A stretch of 64,000 nt of DNA from assembly GCF_017948455.1 (NCBI RefSeq), contig NZ_JAFFSU010000014.1, forward strand, positions 1-64,000, written 5' to 3'. A program made the translations under genes and the position numbers. The number at the start of each line of letters is the position of its first letter. The stretch's first letter is position 1. Source of the stretch: Streptomyces sp. GESEQ-4 (GTDB lineage: Bacteria > Actinomycetota > Actinomycetes > Streptomycetales > Streptomycetaceae). This document shows positions 7,401 to 16,295 of the stretch, one piece after another. A model generated the notes under the pieces. That model made no database searches and was not told the DNA's origin. It saw nothing but the letters and a program-made list of their open reading frames with translations.

Positions 7401-10400
7401 TCACTTGGCGTAGTACGCGTTGTAGATCGAGATCGTCGACTTGTTGTTCTTCTTGTCGGTGATCTTGGCGTGGAAGGAGATGGCCTTCCCCTTCGCCGGG
7501 TTCTTCACGGTGATCTTGCCGCCCGAGACCGTGACCTTCTTCCAGGTCTGGCCGTAGTCGTACGACACGTACACCGTCAGGGACTTGAGGTTGCTGCCCT
7601 TGGCCGCGCCCTGGACGGTGACCGGGATCTTGACCGTCTTGTCGGCCTCGACGCGGCTGTCCGGGCCCGTGGCCGCGGCGAAGCGGACCGTGGACGCCGG
7701 GAGCTTGGCGAGGTCGGTGGACGGCTTCTTGGAGCGGAAGGTCCAGCTCGCGTCGATCCGCGTGGACGCGGCCGCGACCTTGACGCTCCGCTTGACCGAC
7801 GTCGTCAGCTTGTACTCGGCGTCGCCTGACGGGACCTTGAACGCCTTGCCGCCGAACAGCGGGTCGTCAATGGTGCCGACCTTGGTGCCGTTGCGGTAGA
7901 GCGAGGTGTTCACCGAGGTGAACAGCGACGAGCCCGCGTGTCCCACACTGTCCGCGAACAGCGGCAGGTACCCGTAGATCTGGTTGCCCTCGCGGAACAG
8001 CCCGAACTGGGAGTTCAGATGCGGGCCGAAGACCGCCCGGTTGAAGGTCTTCTTGTAGGTCTTGCCACCCTCGAACTTGAGGAAGTCGCCGAGCGTGTAG
8101 GACGCCTCCAGGATCGGGAAGCCGTCCGCGTCCGTGCCGCCGTACTGCTCGACGTCGTACGTCCACTCGATCTTGTCGGACGTCGACAGGTACAGCGTCC
8201 GCGTGCCGGGCAGCTTCTGCTCGACCGGGCTGCCGATGACGACGTCCTCGGGGAAGGCGCCGACCGTGATGATGCCGCCGGTCTTTCCGGAGGTGGCGGC
8301 ACCGATGTCGTTCTTCACCTTGGCGAGTTCGCCCGCCTTGAAGTGGCGGACCTTGTCGCCCTGGATCTTCTTGACCTTGGCGCTGGTGGCGACGTCGTAC
8401 TCGGTGTCGTCGCCCTTGGTCCACTGGCCGTTCCAGGTCTGCGTGAGACCGTTGGTCTCCCCGCCGAGCGGCGCCATGCGCACGTTGGCGAAGGAGTCGA
8501 GGCCGACGCCGATGCCGATGCCCGCCGGGTCGTAGAAGTAGCCGATCATGCCGAACGTCTGCTTCGCCGCGGCGTCCGGCACCGTGATGTCGGCCGCCTT
8601 GGTCTTACGGGCGTCGATCGTCACCGAGGTGTTCTTGGTGACGGTCAGCCTCGGCTGGACCAGCCAGTCGAGGCCGCCCTCGAAGTTCGCGAAGTCCTCG
8701 GCGATCCAGGCGTCCAGCAGGTACGTGCCCTTGGCCACGCGCATCGTGGTCGTGCCGGACTCGGCCGCCGGGACCTCGTAGAGGCGGTTCTCGCCCAGGC
8801 CCGAGTAGCCGAGCAGCACGGTGCTGTAGTCGGACGGCTGCCCGTCCTTGCCGATGTGCTTGACCTTGAGGTCGTACGACTCGACCTCACGCTGCACCGC
8901 CGCCGCCGTACGGACGCTCTGGCCGCCGCCCGTCGCCGTCACGTACGCCGAGTACGCACCGTCGACGGTGCCGCCCAGCTTGGTGTTGACGGTCATGTCG
9001 ACGCTCGCCGTGCCGCCCGCCGGGACGGTCACCGTGGTGGCGCCCAGCTTGAAGAAGCCGGCCGGAGCGGCCTGCCCCTTCGGGTTGGTCGCCGTGGAGG
9101 TCAGCTTGAGCGTGACGGCCGCCGTACCGAGGTTGCGGTACGTCAGCTTCTTGGTGACCGGCGTGTCGTCGGTGTGCGGCCACTGCTGCGTACCGAAGCT
9201 CACCGACACCGGGTCGGCGATCACGGTCTGCTTGATGGCCTTGTCGACCTGGATGCGGCCGGAACCCTGCTGGAACGGCGTGTACTTGCCGCCCTTGGTG
9301 GAACCGGTCAGCGCGCCCTTGAGCTCGGCGTAGTTCCAGTCCGGGTGCTGCTGCTTCAGGATCGCCGCCGCGCCCGCGACATGCGGGGTCGCCATCGACG
9401 TACCGGAGATGGTCAGGTAGCCGGCCGGGTTCTCGCCGACTTCCTGCTCGATGATGCTGCCCTTGGCCGAGGCGGCCGTGGTGTCCACGCCCGGTGCGGT
9501 GACGTCCGGCTTGATGGCGCCGTCCCCGATGCGCGGGCCGGTGCTGGAGAACGGGGCGAGGACGTCCTTGTCGTCGACGGCGCCGACGGTGAGGGCGGCG
9601 TCCGCGGAGCCGGGCGAACCGACCGTCTCCGGGCCGGAGTTGCCCGCCGCGATGGCGAAGAGCGTGCCCGTCTCGGCGGAGATCTTGTTGACCGCCGCCT
9701 CCAGCGGGTCGATCTCCGGGGTGTCGCCGCCGCCCAGGCTCATGTTGATGACGTCGGCGCCCTGTGCGGCCGCCCACTCCATGCCGGCGAGGATGCCGGA
9801 GTCGTCACCGAAGCCGGTGTCGTCGAGGACCTTGCCGTTGAGGATCTTGGCGCCCGGAGCGACGCCCTTGTACTTGCCGCCCGACTTGGCGCCGGTGCCC
9901 GCCGCGATGGACGCGACGTGCGTGCCGTGGCCGTAGCGGTCGTGTGCGTCGGCGGCCGTGGTGAAGTTCTTGGACTCCACGACCTGGTTCTTCAGGTCGA
10001 CGTGGGTGGCGTCCACGCCGGTGTCCAGGACGGCGATCTTGACGCCCTTGCCGTCGTAGCCGGCCGCCCATGCCTTGGGGGCGCCGATCTGCGGCACGGA
10101 CTTGTCGAGGCTGGCCTTGCGGACCCCGTCGAGCCAGACGTGCGTGATGCCGGAGGCCGTCTTGTCGCCGTTGGTGACGGCGTCCCACAGCTCCGGCATG
10201 TCCTTCTGCGGCGTCTGTACGGCGTCCGCGTTCAGGGAGGTCAGGGTCCTGCGGAGCGTGCCCGCGTCCCGTACGTCGGACTTGGCGGCGGTGGCGGCGC
10301 CCTTGTAGCCGACGATGACCTTCAGGCCGTTCTTCTGGGACGAACGGGTCGCGGTCTTGTTCAGCTCGGTGATGTCGAACAGCCGCTGGTCGAGCTTGCC

Positions 10401-10706
10401 GGCGGTGACCAGACGGGCCGCGTCGGCGGGTATGACGAGGGTGTGCCCGTCGGATTCACGGACCTGCACGGGTATGTGCTTGCGCCCCTCCGCCCGCTCC
10501 AGGCCCACCACTTGGCCCTTCGCGTCCACGGCGACCCGGTCACCCGTGATGAGGGTGATGCGGTGGGGCGCGGCGAGCTTCGCGGAGCCGGTGGCCCCGC
10601 TCTGCTCCGGTTCCGCCGACGCCGGGCTGGTCATGCCCGCGGCGAGGGCGACGGCGGCCGCTGTGGCGACAGCGGACGCGCCTGCTCTTTTCACTTGTCT
10701 GCGCAA
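7401..10706 (-). CDS. Secreted subtilisin-like serine protease (S8), 1101 residues
   Basis: The protein has a Sec signal peptide (about 1-32, ending A-S-A), a propeptide (about 33-205), an S8 catalytic domain (about 215-470) and a long C-terminal region of beta-rich domains ending near N-A-Y-Y-A-K. The catalytic triad is intact: D228 in V-L-D-T-G-V-D, H260 in G-H-G-T-H-V-A, S437 in G-T-S-M-A-T-P-H. The oxyanion Asn356 lies in A-A-G-N-S-G. It should be an extracellular endoprotease for nutrient proteins. TTG at 10706, 4 nt after GGGGG, is the chosen start; the GTG at 10694 also gives a good signal peptide. It is a single gene with its own terminator. Confidence 0.93.
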   Translation of the reverse strand: MRRQVKRAGASAVATAAAVALAAGMTSPASAEPEQSGATGSAKLAAPHRITLITGDRVAVDAKGQVVGLERAEGRKHIPVQVRESDGHTLVIPADAARLVTAGKLDQRLFDITELNKTATRSSQKNGLKVIVGYKGAATAAKSDVRDAGTLRRTLTSLNADAVQTPQKDMPELWDAVTNGDKTASGITHVWLDGVRKASLDKSVPQIGAPKAWAAGYDGKGVKIAVLDTGVDATHVDLKNQVVESKNFTTAADAHDRYGHGTHVASIAAGTGAKSGGKYKGVAPGAKILNGKVLDDTGFGDDSGILAGMEWAAAQGADVINMSLGGGDTPEIDPLEAAVNKISAETGTLFAIAAGNSGPETVGSPGSADAALTVGAVDDKDVLAPFSSTGPRIGDGAIKPDVTAPGVDTTAASAKGSIIEQEVGENPAGYLTISGTSMATPHVAGAAAILKQQHPDWNYAELKGALTGSTKGGKYTPFQQGSGRIQVDKAIKQTVIADPVSVSFGTQQWPHTDDTPVTKKLTYRNLGTAAVTLKLTSTATNPKGQAAPAGFFKLGATTVTVPAGGTASVDMTVNTKLGGTVDGAYSAYVTATGGGQSVRTAAAVQREVESYDLKVKHIGKDGQPSDYSTVLLGYSGLGENRLYEVPAAESGTTTMRVAKGTYLLDAWIAEDFANFEGGLDWLVQPRLTVTKNTSVTIDARKTKAADITVPDAAAKQTFGMIGYFYDPAGIGIGVGLDSFANVRMAPLGGETNGLTQTWNGQWTKGDDTEYDVATSAKVKKIQGDKVRHFKAGELAKVKNDIGAATSGKTGGIITVGAFPEDVVIGSPVEQKLPGTRTLYLSTSDKIEWTYDVEQYGGTDADGFPILEASYTLGDFLKFEGGKTYKKTFNRAVFGPHLNSQFGLFREGNQIYGYLPLFADSVGHAGSSLFTSVNTSLYRNGTKVGTIDDPLFGGKAFKVPSGDAEYKLTTSVKRSVKVAAASTRIDASWTFRSKKPSTDLAKLPASTVRFAAATGPDSRVEADKTVKIPVTVQGAAKGSNLKSLTVYVSYDYGQTWKKVTVSGGKITVKNPAKGKAISFHAKITDKKNNKSTISIYNAYYAK

Positions 10707-10819
10707 ACTTCCCCCTACCTGAGGTACCGGGCGAATTCCCCTTCACCCGGCGGGGGTTCATCTCGCACGCATGTGCGCGCTCCCCCGGATGACGAAGTAT
10801 GCCGGGGAGTGATCAGGCC

Positions 10820-10848
10820 CTCAATAGAGATCTCAAGAGTCTCAATAG
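10820..10848. promoter_or_regulatory. CTCAATAG direct repeats, candidate operator
   Basis: CTCAATAG occurs at 10820-10827 and 10841-10848, exactly 21 bp (two helical turns) apart. The variant CTCAAGAG lies between them at 10832-10839. They sit in the divergent gap between the subtilase gene and the SDR gene, so a bound regulator could serve either. Confidence 0.4.
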
Positions 10849-10919
10849 TTGTGTCGAATTCCGGCCGCCTGTCTCGACGTACCCGAGGAAAGACACACCC
10901 AGGGAAAGGGGAACGGGAC

Positions 10920-11669
10920 ATGCTGCTGGAGAACAAGGTGGCCGTCGTGTACGGGGCCGGGGGGCCGATCGGAGGCGCGGTGGCGCGCGCCTTCGCCCGC
11001 GAGGGCGCGCGGGTCCATCTCGCCGGACGCACCGCGAAGAAGCTCGACGAACTGGCCGACGAGATCCGCGCGGAGAACGGCGTGGCGGAGCCGGCCGTCG
11101 TCGACGCGCTCGACGAGCGGGCGGTGGACACGTACGTCGACGGCGTCGCCGCGCGCGAGGGGCGGATCGACATCTCGTTCAACGTCATCGGCTACGGCGA
11201 CGTACAGCAGCCGCTGACCGAGATCACCGTCGGTGACTTCCTCCAGCCGATCACCAACGCGATGCGCAGCCAGTTCCTCACCACCAGGGCCGCGGCACGC
11301 CATATGACCCGGCGCGGGTCGGGCGTGATCCTCGCCTTCGGCGGCGGCGGTCCGCAGACCCTGCCCGGGCTGGGCGGCTTCAAGATCGCCCTCGACGCGC
11401 TCGAAGGGCTGCGGAGGCAGTGGGCCGTCGAACTCGGTCCGCACGGCATTCGCGTCGTCACCCTCAAGACGGGCGGCGTGCCGGAGACGCTGCCGACGGA
11501 GTTCGACGGCGCGCAGGAGATCATCGCCTCCATCGAGCGGGACACGCTGCTCGGGCGTGCGGCGACGTTGAGGGACGTCGGGGACGTGGCGGCGTTCGTG
11601 GCGTCGGACAAGGCACGGACGCTGACGTCGACGGACGTGAACATCTCCTGCGGGGCGATGGTGGATTGA
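10920..11669 (+). CDS. SDR-family protein lacking the catalytic tyrosine
   Basis: The 249-residue Rossmann protein has a modified dinucleotide motif (Y-G-A-G-G-P-I-G, residues 11-18) typical of short-chain dehydrogenases. At the active site the usual Y-x-x-x-K reads L151-G-G-F-K155: the lysine is kept but the tyrosine is replaced, and the N-N-A-G motif reads N-V-I-G. It may therefore be a non-classical reductase or a binding protein. It is well preserved and ends with a normal C-S-C-G-A-M-V-D-like SDR tail. AGGGAAAGGGG lies upstream of the ATG. It is divergent from the subtilase and convergent with the ABC genes. Substrate unknown. Confidence 0.8.
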   Translation: MLLENKVAVVYGAGGPIGGAVARAFAREGARVHLAGRTAKKLDELADEIRAENGVAEPAVVDALDERAVDTYVDGVAAREGRIDISFNVIGYGDVQQPLTEITVGDFLQPITNAMRSQFLTTRAAARHMTRRGSGVILAFGGGGPQTLPGLGGFKIALDALEGLRRQWAVELGPHGIRVVTLKTGGVPETLPTEFDGAQEIIASIERDTLLGRAATLRDVGDVAAFVASDKARTLTSTDVNISCGAMVD

Positions 11670-11689
11670 GGGCGCCGACGCCGTGAGCG

Positions 11690-11724
11690 GACCGCCGGGT
11701 CCCGCCCTGCGGGAAACGGCGGTC
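11690..11724. terminator. Nested hairpin terminator
   Basis: An outer 8-bp stem (11690-11697 with 11717-11724) encloses an inner 6-bp stem (11700-11705 with 11709-11714). It lies in the convergent gap between the SDR and ABC ATPase genes. Confidence 0.65.
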
Positions 11725-11764
11725 ACACTCGGTCGTCCGTGCGCGGTGCGCGGTGCTCGGTGCG

Positions 11765-12445
11765 CTAGAGCGCGTTCTCCTTGACCGTGATGCGGCCCTT
11801 CTTGATGGTGGCCAGGCGGGGGGCCTTCTTCGCGATCGCGGAGTCGTGGGTGACCATGATGAAGGTGAGCCCGAGCTCCTTCCACATGGATTCGAGTACG
11901 TCCATGATCTCGTCGCGCATCGACTCGTCGAGGTTGCCGGTGGGTTCGTCGGCGAGCAGGACCTTCGGTTGCTTCACCAGCGCCCTTGCGATCGCCACGC
12001 GTTGCTGCTGGCCGCCGGACATCTCGCCGGGCAGATGCGTGAGGCGTTCGCCGAGGCCGACGGACTTCAGCGCGTCCGCCGCGAGGTCGCGCCGCTCGTT
12101 CGCCTTCACGCCGAGGGGGACGAGGGCGGTCTCGACGTTCTCCTGTGCGGTGAGGGTGGGGATCAGGTTGAACGCCTGGAAGACGAAGCCGATGTTCTCG
12201 CTGCGGACCTTTGTGAGGCGGGTCTCGGGGAGTTTGGTCAAGTCCGTGCCGTCCAGGACGACTTCACCTGCGGTGGGCCGGTCGAGGGCGCCGAGCATCT
12301 GGAGGAGGGTGGACTTGCCGCCGCCGGTGGGGCCCTGGATGACGAGACGGTCGCCGTCGGGGATGGTGAGGTCCACGGCGTCGAGGGCGTTGATGGATTC
12401 CTTGCCTCGGGTGTAGCGCTTGGTGACGCCTCTGAGTTCGTACAT
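11765..12445 (-). CDS. ABC transporter ATP-binding protein, MacB/LolD type
   Basis: The 226-residue ATPase has Walker A G-P-T-G-G-G-K-S-T, the signature M-S-G-G-Q-Q-Q-R-V, and Walker B L-L-A-D-E-P-T-G-N-L-D, the arrangement of LolD/MacB/FtsE-type ATPases. It powers the FtsX-like permease encoded upstream. Such systems act by mechanotransmission, export peptides or lipoproteins, or contribute to antimicrobial-peptide resistance. The start is set by AGGAG 7 nt before the ATG at 12445. The permease and ATPase share a strand but are separated by 339 bp of repeats, so read-through or a second promoter is needed. Confidence 0.9.
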   Translation of the reverse strand: MYELRGVTKRYTRGKESINALDAVDLTIPDGDRLVIQGPTGGGKSTLLQMLGALDRPTAGEVVLDGTDLTKLPETRLTKVRSENIGFVFQAFNLIPTLTAQENVETALVPLGVKANERRDLAADALKSVGLGERLTHLPGEMSGGQQQRVAIARALVKQPKVLLADEPTGNLDESMRDEIMDVLESMWKELGLTFIMVTHDSAIAKKAPRLATIKKGRITVKENAL

Positions 12446-12504
12446 GGGGTGGCTCCTGGGTGGGTGGGGTTCGGGGTGGTGCGGATGGTTGTCGGCTGCG
12501 GGTG

Positions 12505-12756
12505 GGTGGGGGCTGGTCGCGCAGTTCCCCGCGCCCCTTAGCGGGTTGCAGTCCCGCCTGCTCAGCTGCGGGGAGAGAGCTGGTCCCGCGGTCGTCCGCC
12601 CCAGCCCTCCCGCCAAGCTGCGGGAAGTCGTGTCGCCTGGGGCGGCGCCCACCCAGCAGGCGGCAGCACCTCCCGCCAAGCTGCGGGCATGCGTGCCGCC
12701 TGGGGCGGCACGGGTGGGCGCAGGCGGCACCCCGTCAGCGCCGGGCTGCGCGACCC
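12505..12756. repeat. Repeat-filled gap between ABC permease and ATPase genes
   Basis: The 12446-12784 gap contains one copy of the dispersed element with core TCGCGCAGTTCCCCGCGCCC (about 12505-12540). It then has three GCTGCGG-based units (12562, 12616-12649 and 12680-12756). The last, 77 bp long, matches 61218-61294 at 74 of 77 positions. No gene is supported here. Confidence 0.85.
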
Positions 12757-12784
12757 GCCCCGCCTCAGCCGCAACCGGCGTCGG

Positions 12785-14224
12785 CTACTCGACGCGGCGC
12801 AGTGCGTCTGCCGGGCGGAGGCGGGACGCTCGCCAGCCGCCGAACGCTCCGGCGATCAGACCGCCGGTCACCGCAAGGGCAACCGCGAGGGCAACGGTCG
12901 TAAGACTGACGGGCGCGGTCAGTGCGACGTCGAGCGTCGTGGACGATGCCTGCCGCGCCGGGCCGCCGCCCATAACGCCACCGCCACCGCCACCATCGCC
13001 CCCGCCCAACTGCGCCTGCAACGTGGGGCTGATGGCCGTCACCACATACGCCCCCGCCAAGCCCAGCGCGATCCCGAGCGCCCCGCCCAGCAGCCCGTTG
13101 ACCATCGCCTCGCCGACGACCTGCCGGGTCACCCGCCCCGACTTCCACCCCAGCGCCTTGAGCGTGCCGAACTCCCGCACGCGCCGGGACACGGCCGACG
13201 ACGTGAGCAGCCCGGCGACCAGGAACGCCGCCACCAGCACCACGATCGACAGCCACTTGCCGACGCTGGCCGCGAGGTCCGACGCGGTGGACAGGGAGCC
13301 GGACACCGTGTCCGCGAGATCCGCGGAGGTCGTCACCGTCGTACCGGAAATGTTCTTCTGGATCTCGGACTTGACGGAGTCGATCTGCTGGGAGTCGGTG
13401 GCCTGGACGTAGATCGTGGTGACCTTGTTCTTGGAGTCGCTGAGGGTCTGGGCCTGCTTCAGCGGGATGTAGAGGTTGGCCGCCGCGTCACCGCTGTCGG
13501 CCGTGGCGATGCCGATGACCTTGAACTTGGTGCCCTTGATGGTGACCGTGGAGCCGGTCTTCAGCGACTTCTCCTTGGCGTAGGCGGAGTCGGCGATGAC
13601 GACCTTCGCGTTGGTCTCCGACGACGTGAACGTACGACCGCTGGTGATCTTCGAGGAGGTCAGCGGACCGAGCGCAGGCTCGGTGACGTCCGTGCCGTAG
13701 ACCGAGTAGCTGTCGACGTCGAAGTCGGCGCCACCGCCGCGCACTTCGCCGCCCGGCGGCTGGCTGCCGCCACCGTCGTCGCCGCGACCACCGCCGTCGC
13801 CCTGCTGGAACTGGCCGGGGGTGAAGTTGCCGTTCACCTTGAGGACCTGGAGGCTGAGGCCGCCGACCGCGTCGGAGACGCCCTCCTGGTCGCCCACCTT
13901 GGCGATGGTGGAGTCGGCCAGGGTCTCGAAGCCCTGCACCAGGACGCGGTCGCTGCTCTGCTCCTCCTCGCCGTTCTGCGCGTCGAACCGGAAGCGAGGA
14001 CGCTGTGGTGAACCATCCGATGATGCCGGGGCCGCCTTGGTGACGGTCATGTCCGTGCCGAGCCCGTACAGCGACTCGAGGACCTTGTCCTGCGCCTTCC
14101 CCATGCCGGACGACACGGAGTTGACCACGATGACCAGCGCGATACCCAGCGCGAGGCCGGAGGCGACGACGAGGGCCGCCTTTCTGCGGCGGCGCAGCTC
14201 GCGCCTCAGGTAGGTGAAGAACAT
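12785..14224 (-). CDS. ABC transporter permease, FtsX/MacB type
   Basis: The 479-residue protein has an N-terminal basic stretch and first membrane helix (about 20-45), a large extracellular MacB-periplasmic-like domain (about 50-310) with a Gly/Asp-rich insert near 130-150, and three C-terminal helices with the FtsX-type R-E-F-G-T-L-K-A-L-G-W motif. A poly-Gly segment lies between the last two helices. It pairs with the ATPase downstream. ATG 14224 starts directly before the membrane segment; upstream in-frame sequence is non-coding in character. No clear Shine-Dalgarno is seen, so a short-leader or leaderless transcript is possible. Confidence 0.9.
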   Translation of the reverse strand: MFFTYLRRELRRRRKAALVVASGLALGIALVIVVNSVSSGMGKAQDKVLESLYGLGTDMTVTKAAPASSDGSPQRPRFRFDAQNGEEEQSSDRVLVQGFETLADSTIAKVGDQEGVSDAVGGLSLQVLKVNGNFTPGQFQQGDGGGRGDDGGGSQPPGGEVRGGGADFDVDSYSVYGTDVTEPALGPLTSSKITSGRTFTSSETNAKVVIADSAYAKEKSLKTGSTVTIKGTKFKVIGIATADSGDAAANLYIPLKQAQTLSDSKNKVTTIYVQATDSQQIDSVKSEIQKNISGTTVTTSADLADTVSGSLSTASDLAASVGKWLSIVVLVAAFLVAGLLTSSAVSRRVREFGTLKALGWKSGRVTRQVVGEAMVNGLLGGALGIALGLAGAYVVTAISPTLQAQLGGGDGGGGGGVMGGGPARQASSTTLDVALTAPVSLTTVALAVALAVTGGLIAGAFGGWRASRLRPADALRRVE

Positions 14225-14385
14225 GTGCCGCAAGCTAGGTACGCACCGTGATGAAGGGATAAGCCCGGGATAAGAGATGCATGAGAAGGCTGTACGTGAC
14301 CCAGGAACCGGCTTTCGCTGAGCGCTGAGCCGACGCCCCGCCGGAGGAGCGGCGTCCGCCGTACCGGCGTGCTTGTGTGGGTTCC

Positions 14386-15156
14386 ATGAGCGCACACAGC
14401 GTCGAATACATCCGGTACCGCATCCCCGAGCAGCAGTCGGCGGAGTTCCTCGCCGCCTACACCCGAGCCGCGGCCCAGCTGGCGGCGGCCCCGCAGTGCG
14501 TCGACTACGAGCTCGCGCGCTGCGAGGAGGATTTCGAGCACTTCGTCCTGCGCATCACCTGGACCTCGACCGAGGACCATCTGGAAGGCTTCCGGAAGTC
14601 GGAGCTGTTCGCCGACTTCCTCGCCGAGATCCGCCCGTACACCGGCAGCATCGAGGAGATGCGCCACTACAAGCCGACGACGGTACGCGGCACGGGCGCG
14701 GCCGTTCCCACGCTGTACGCCTGGGCGGGCGGCACGGAGGCCTTCGCCCGGCTGACCGAGGTCTTCTACGACAAGGTCCTGGGGGACGACCTCCTCGCCC
14801 CGGTCTTCGCCGGTCTCGCGCCCGAGCACGCCGAGCACGTCGCCCTCTGGCTCGGTGAGGTCTTCGGCGGCCCGCCCGCCTACTCCGAGACCCAGGGCGG
14901 CCACGGCCACATGGTCGCCAAGCACCTCGGCCGCAACATCACCGAGCCCCAGCGCCGCCGCTGGGTGAACCTCATCCAGGACGCCGCGGACGAGGCGGGC
15001 CTGCCGACGGACGCCGAGTTCCGCTCGGCGTTCCTGGCGTATGTGGAGTGGGGGACGCGCTTGGCCGTCTATTTCTCCGGCCCGGACGCCAAGCCGCCCG
15101 CCGAACAGCCGGTGCCGAGGTGGACCTGGGGAGCGGCGCCGCCGTATCAGGGGTGA
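14386..15156 (+). CDS. Fusion of antibiotic-biosynthesis-monooxygenase domain and group II truncated haemoglobin
   Basis: The 256-residue protein joins an N-terminal ABM-type ferredoxin-fold domain (about 1-90) to a group II truncated haemoglobin (about 100-230). The ABM domain contains the Y-x-R-Y...F-V-L-R-I-T-W pattern. The globin has F-Y-D-K-V-L-G with the B10 tyrosine, the proximal-His region G-H-G-H-M-V-A-K-H-L-G, and a G8 tryptophan in R-R-W-V. A chimera of this type has been described from S. avermitilis, as I recall. It may couple oxygen or NO chemistry to quinone or aromatic oxidation. It is divergent from the ABC permease gene. ATG 14386 is chosen; GTG 14377 is possible. Confidence 0.85.
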   Translation: MSAHSVEYIRYRIPEQQSAEFLAAYTRAAAQLAAAPQCVDYELARCEEDFEHFVLRITWTSTEDHLEGFRKSELFADFLAEIRPYTGSIEEMRHYKPTTVRGTGAAVPTLYAWAGGTEAFARLTEVFYDKVLGDDLLAPVFAGLAPEHAEHVALWLGEVFGGPPAYSETQGGHGHMVAKHLGRNITEPQRRRWVNLIQDAADEAGLPTDAEFRSAFLAYVEWGTRLAVYFSGPDAKPPAEQPVPRWTWGAAPPYQG

Positions 15157-15206
15157 GCCGTATCAGGGGTGAGCCGTATCAGGGCTGAGTCGTATCAGGG
15201 TGAGCG
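15144..15206. repeat. Four tandem 16-bp repeats over a stop codon
   Basis: The unit GTATCAGGGGTGAGCC occurs at 15144 and 15160 exactly, and as variants at 15176 and 15192. The first unit includes the TGA of the haemoglobin fusion gene, so the array is a tandem duplication of the gene's end. It fills the 51-bp gap to the convergent XRE regulator gene. Confidence 0.85.
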
Positions 15207-15207
15207 G

Positions 15208-16125
15208 TCAGCCGGTCGCCGGCCTGCCCGTACCGGCCTTCGTCGCGTCGGCTCCCCAGCTGGCCAGCAGCCGCAGCGCCTCCGCCGACGGTGAACCCGG
15301 CTCCGCGTGGTACGTGATCAGGGTCTGCTCCGTGCCGTCGATGAGGCGGAACGACTCGAAGTTCAAGGTCAGCTCGCCGACCAGGGGGTGCCGCAGGCGC
15401 TTGACGCCGTAGCTCTTCTCCTTGACGTCATGGGTGGCCCACAGCCGCCGGAACTCCTCGCTCTTGACGGAGAGTTCGCCGACCAGCGCGGACAGCCGCG
15501 GGTCGTCCGGGTGGCAGCCCGCGTCCATGCGCAGATAGGCGACGATGTCGAACGCCTTCTGGTCCCACTCCATGAACAGATCGCGGTACTCCGGCCGCAG
15601 GAACACCAGCCGCGCCCAGTTCCGCTCCTGCACCGGCAGCTCCGCCCAGTCGCCGAAGACCGCCGCCGCCATCCGGTTCCAGGCGAGGATGTCCGAACGC
15701 CGGCCCGTGATGTACGCGGGCACCCCGTCGATCGAGTCCAGCAGCTGCGCCAGCGCGGGCCGCACCTGCTCCGTCCGCGCGGTCTGCTTCTTCTTGTTCT
15801 GCTTGGGCTTCGCCAGGTGGGTCAGATGCGCGTGCTCGGCGTCGCTCAGCCGCAGCGCCCGCGCGATCGCGTCGAGCACCTCCGCCGACACGTTCCGCCC
15901 GTTGCCCTGCTCCAGGCGCGTGTAGTACGCCACGGACACCCCGGCCAGCTGCGCCAGCTCCTCGCGGCGCAACCCCGGCACCCGGCGGTGCCGCCCGAAG
16001 TCCGGCAGCCCGACGTCCTCCGGCTTCAGCCGGGCACGCCGGGTGCGCAGAAACTCACTGAGCTCGGCGCGCTGGTCCAGGGCCCCGCCGGCGGTCCCGT
16101 GCACGGGTTCGAGCTGTTCGTCCAT
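15208..16125 (-). CDS. XRE-family regulator with MmyB-like ligand-binding domain
   Basis: The 305-residue protein has an N-terminal helix-turn-helix (about 45-105) with L-R-R-E-E-L-A-Q-L-A-G-V-S-V-A-Y-Y-T-R-L-E-Q-G. A basic linker follows (N-K-K-K-Q), then the MmyB-type domain (about 125-290) that carries D-I-L-A-W-N-R-M-A and H-P-L-V-G-E-L-T-L. Streptomyces encodes many of these; several regulate a divergently transcribed oxidoreductase gene, sensing small molecules or fatty acids. Here the divergent neighbour, 170 bp away, is a zinc alcohol dehydrogenase, its most likely target. Confidence 0.9.
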   Translation of the reverse strand: MDEQLEPVHGTAGGALDQRAELSEFLRTRRARLKPEDVGLPDFGRHRRVPGLRREELAQLAGVSVAYYTRLEQGNGRNVSAEVLDAIARALRLSDAEHAHLTHLAKPKQNKKKQTARTEQVRPALAQLLDSIDGVPAYITGRRSDILAWNRMAAAVFGDWAELPVQERNWARLVFLRPEYRDLFMEWDQKAFDIVAYLRMDAGCHPDDPRLSALVGELSVKSEEFRRLWATHDVKEKSYGVKRLRHPLVGELTLNFESFRLIDGTEQTLITYHAEPGSPSAEALRLLASWGADATKAGTGRPATG

Positions 16126-16295
16126 GCCTCAAGTATTCACGGTCGTACGCACCGGAGCCTGACCCCAGCAGTAGTAGGACCAGTGAACGTACACAAGACG
16201 GTGGCCTGGGTGAATACCGCCGCGTTCGGCACGCTGGACGTCGTGCCCGGTCAGAAGGCAGCCGGGCGCACGTATCCCGCTAGGAGAACCCCGGC

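Noticed and set aside
7938..11669. A very long open frame on the + strand opposite the subtilase gene
   Set aside because: It is the mirror of high-GC codon use in the subtilase: the protein is Arg/Gly/Val-rich without domains, and the true SDR gene uses only its last part from ATG 10920.
12446..12730. N-terminal extension of the ABC ATPase
   Set aside because: The upstream frame is Pro/Gly/Ala-rich repeat sequence; AGGAG before ATG 12445 and the family start M-Y-E-L-R-G-V-T mark the true N-terminus.
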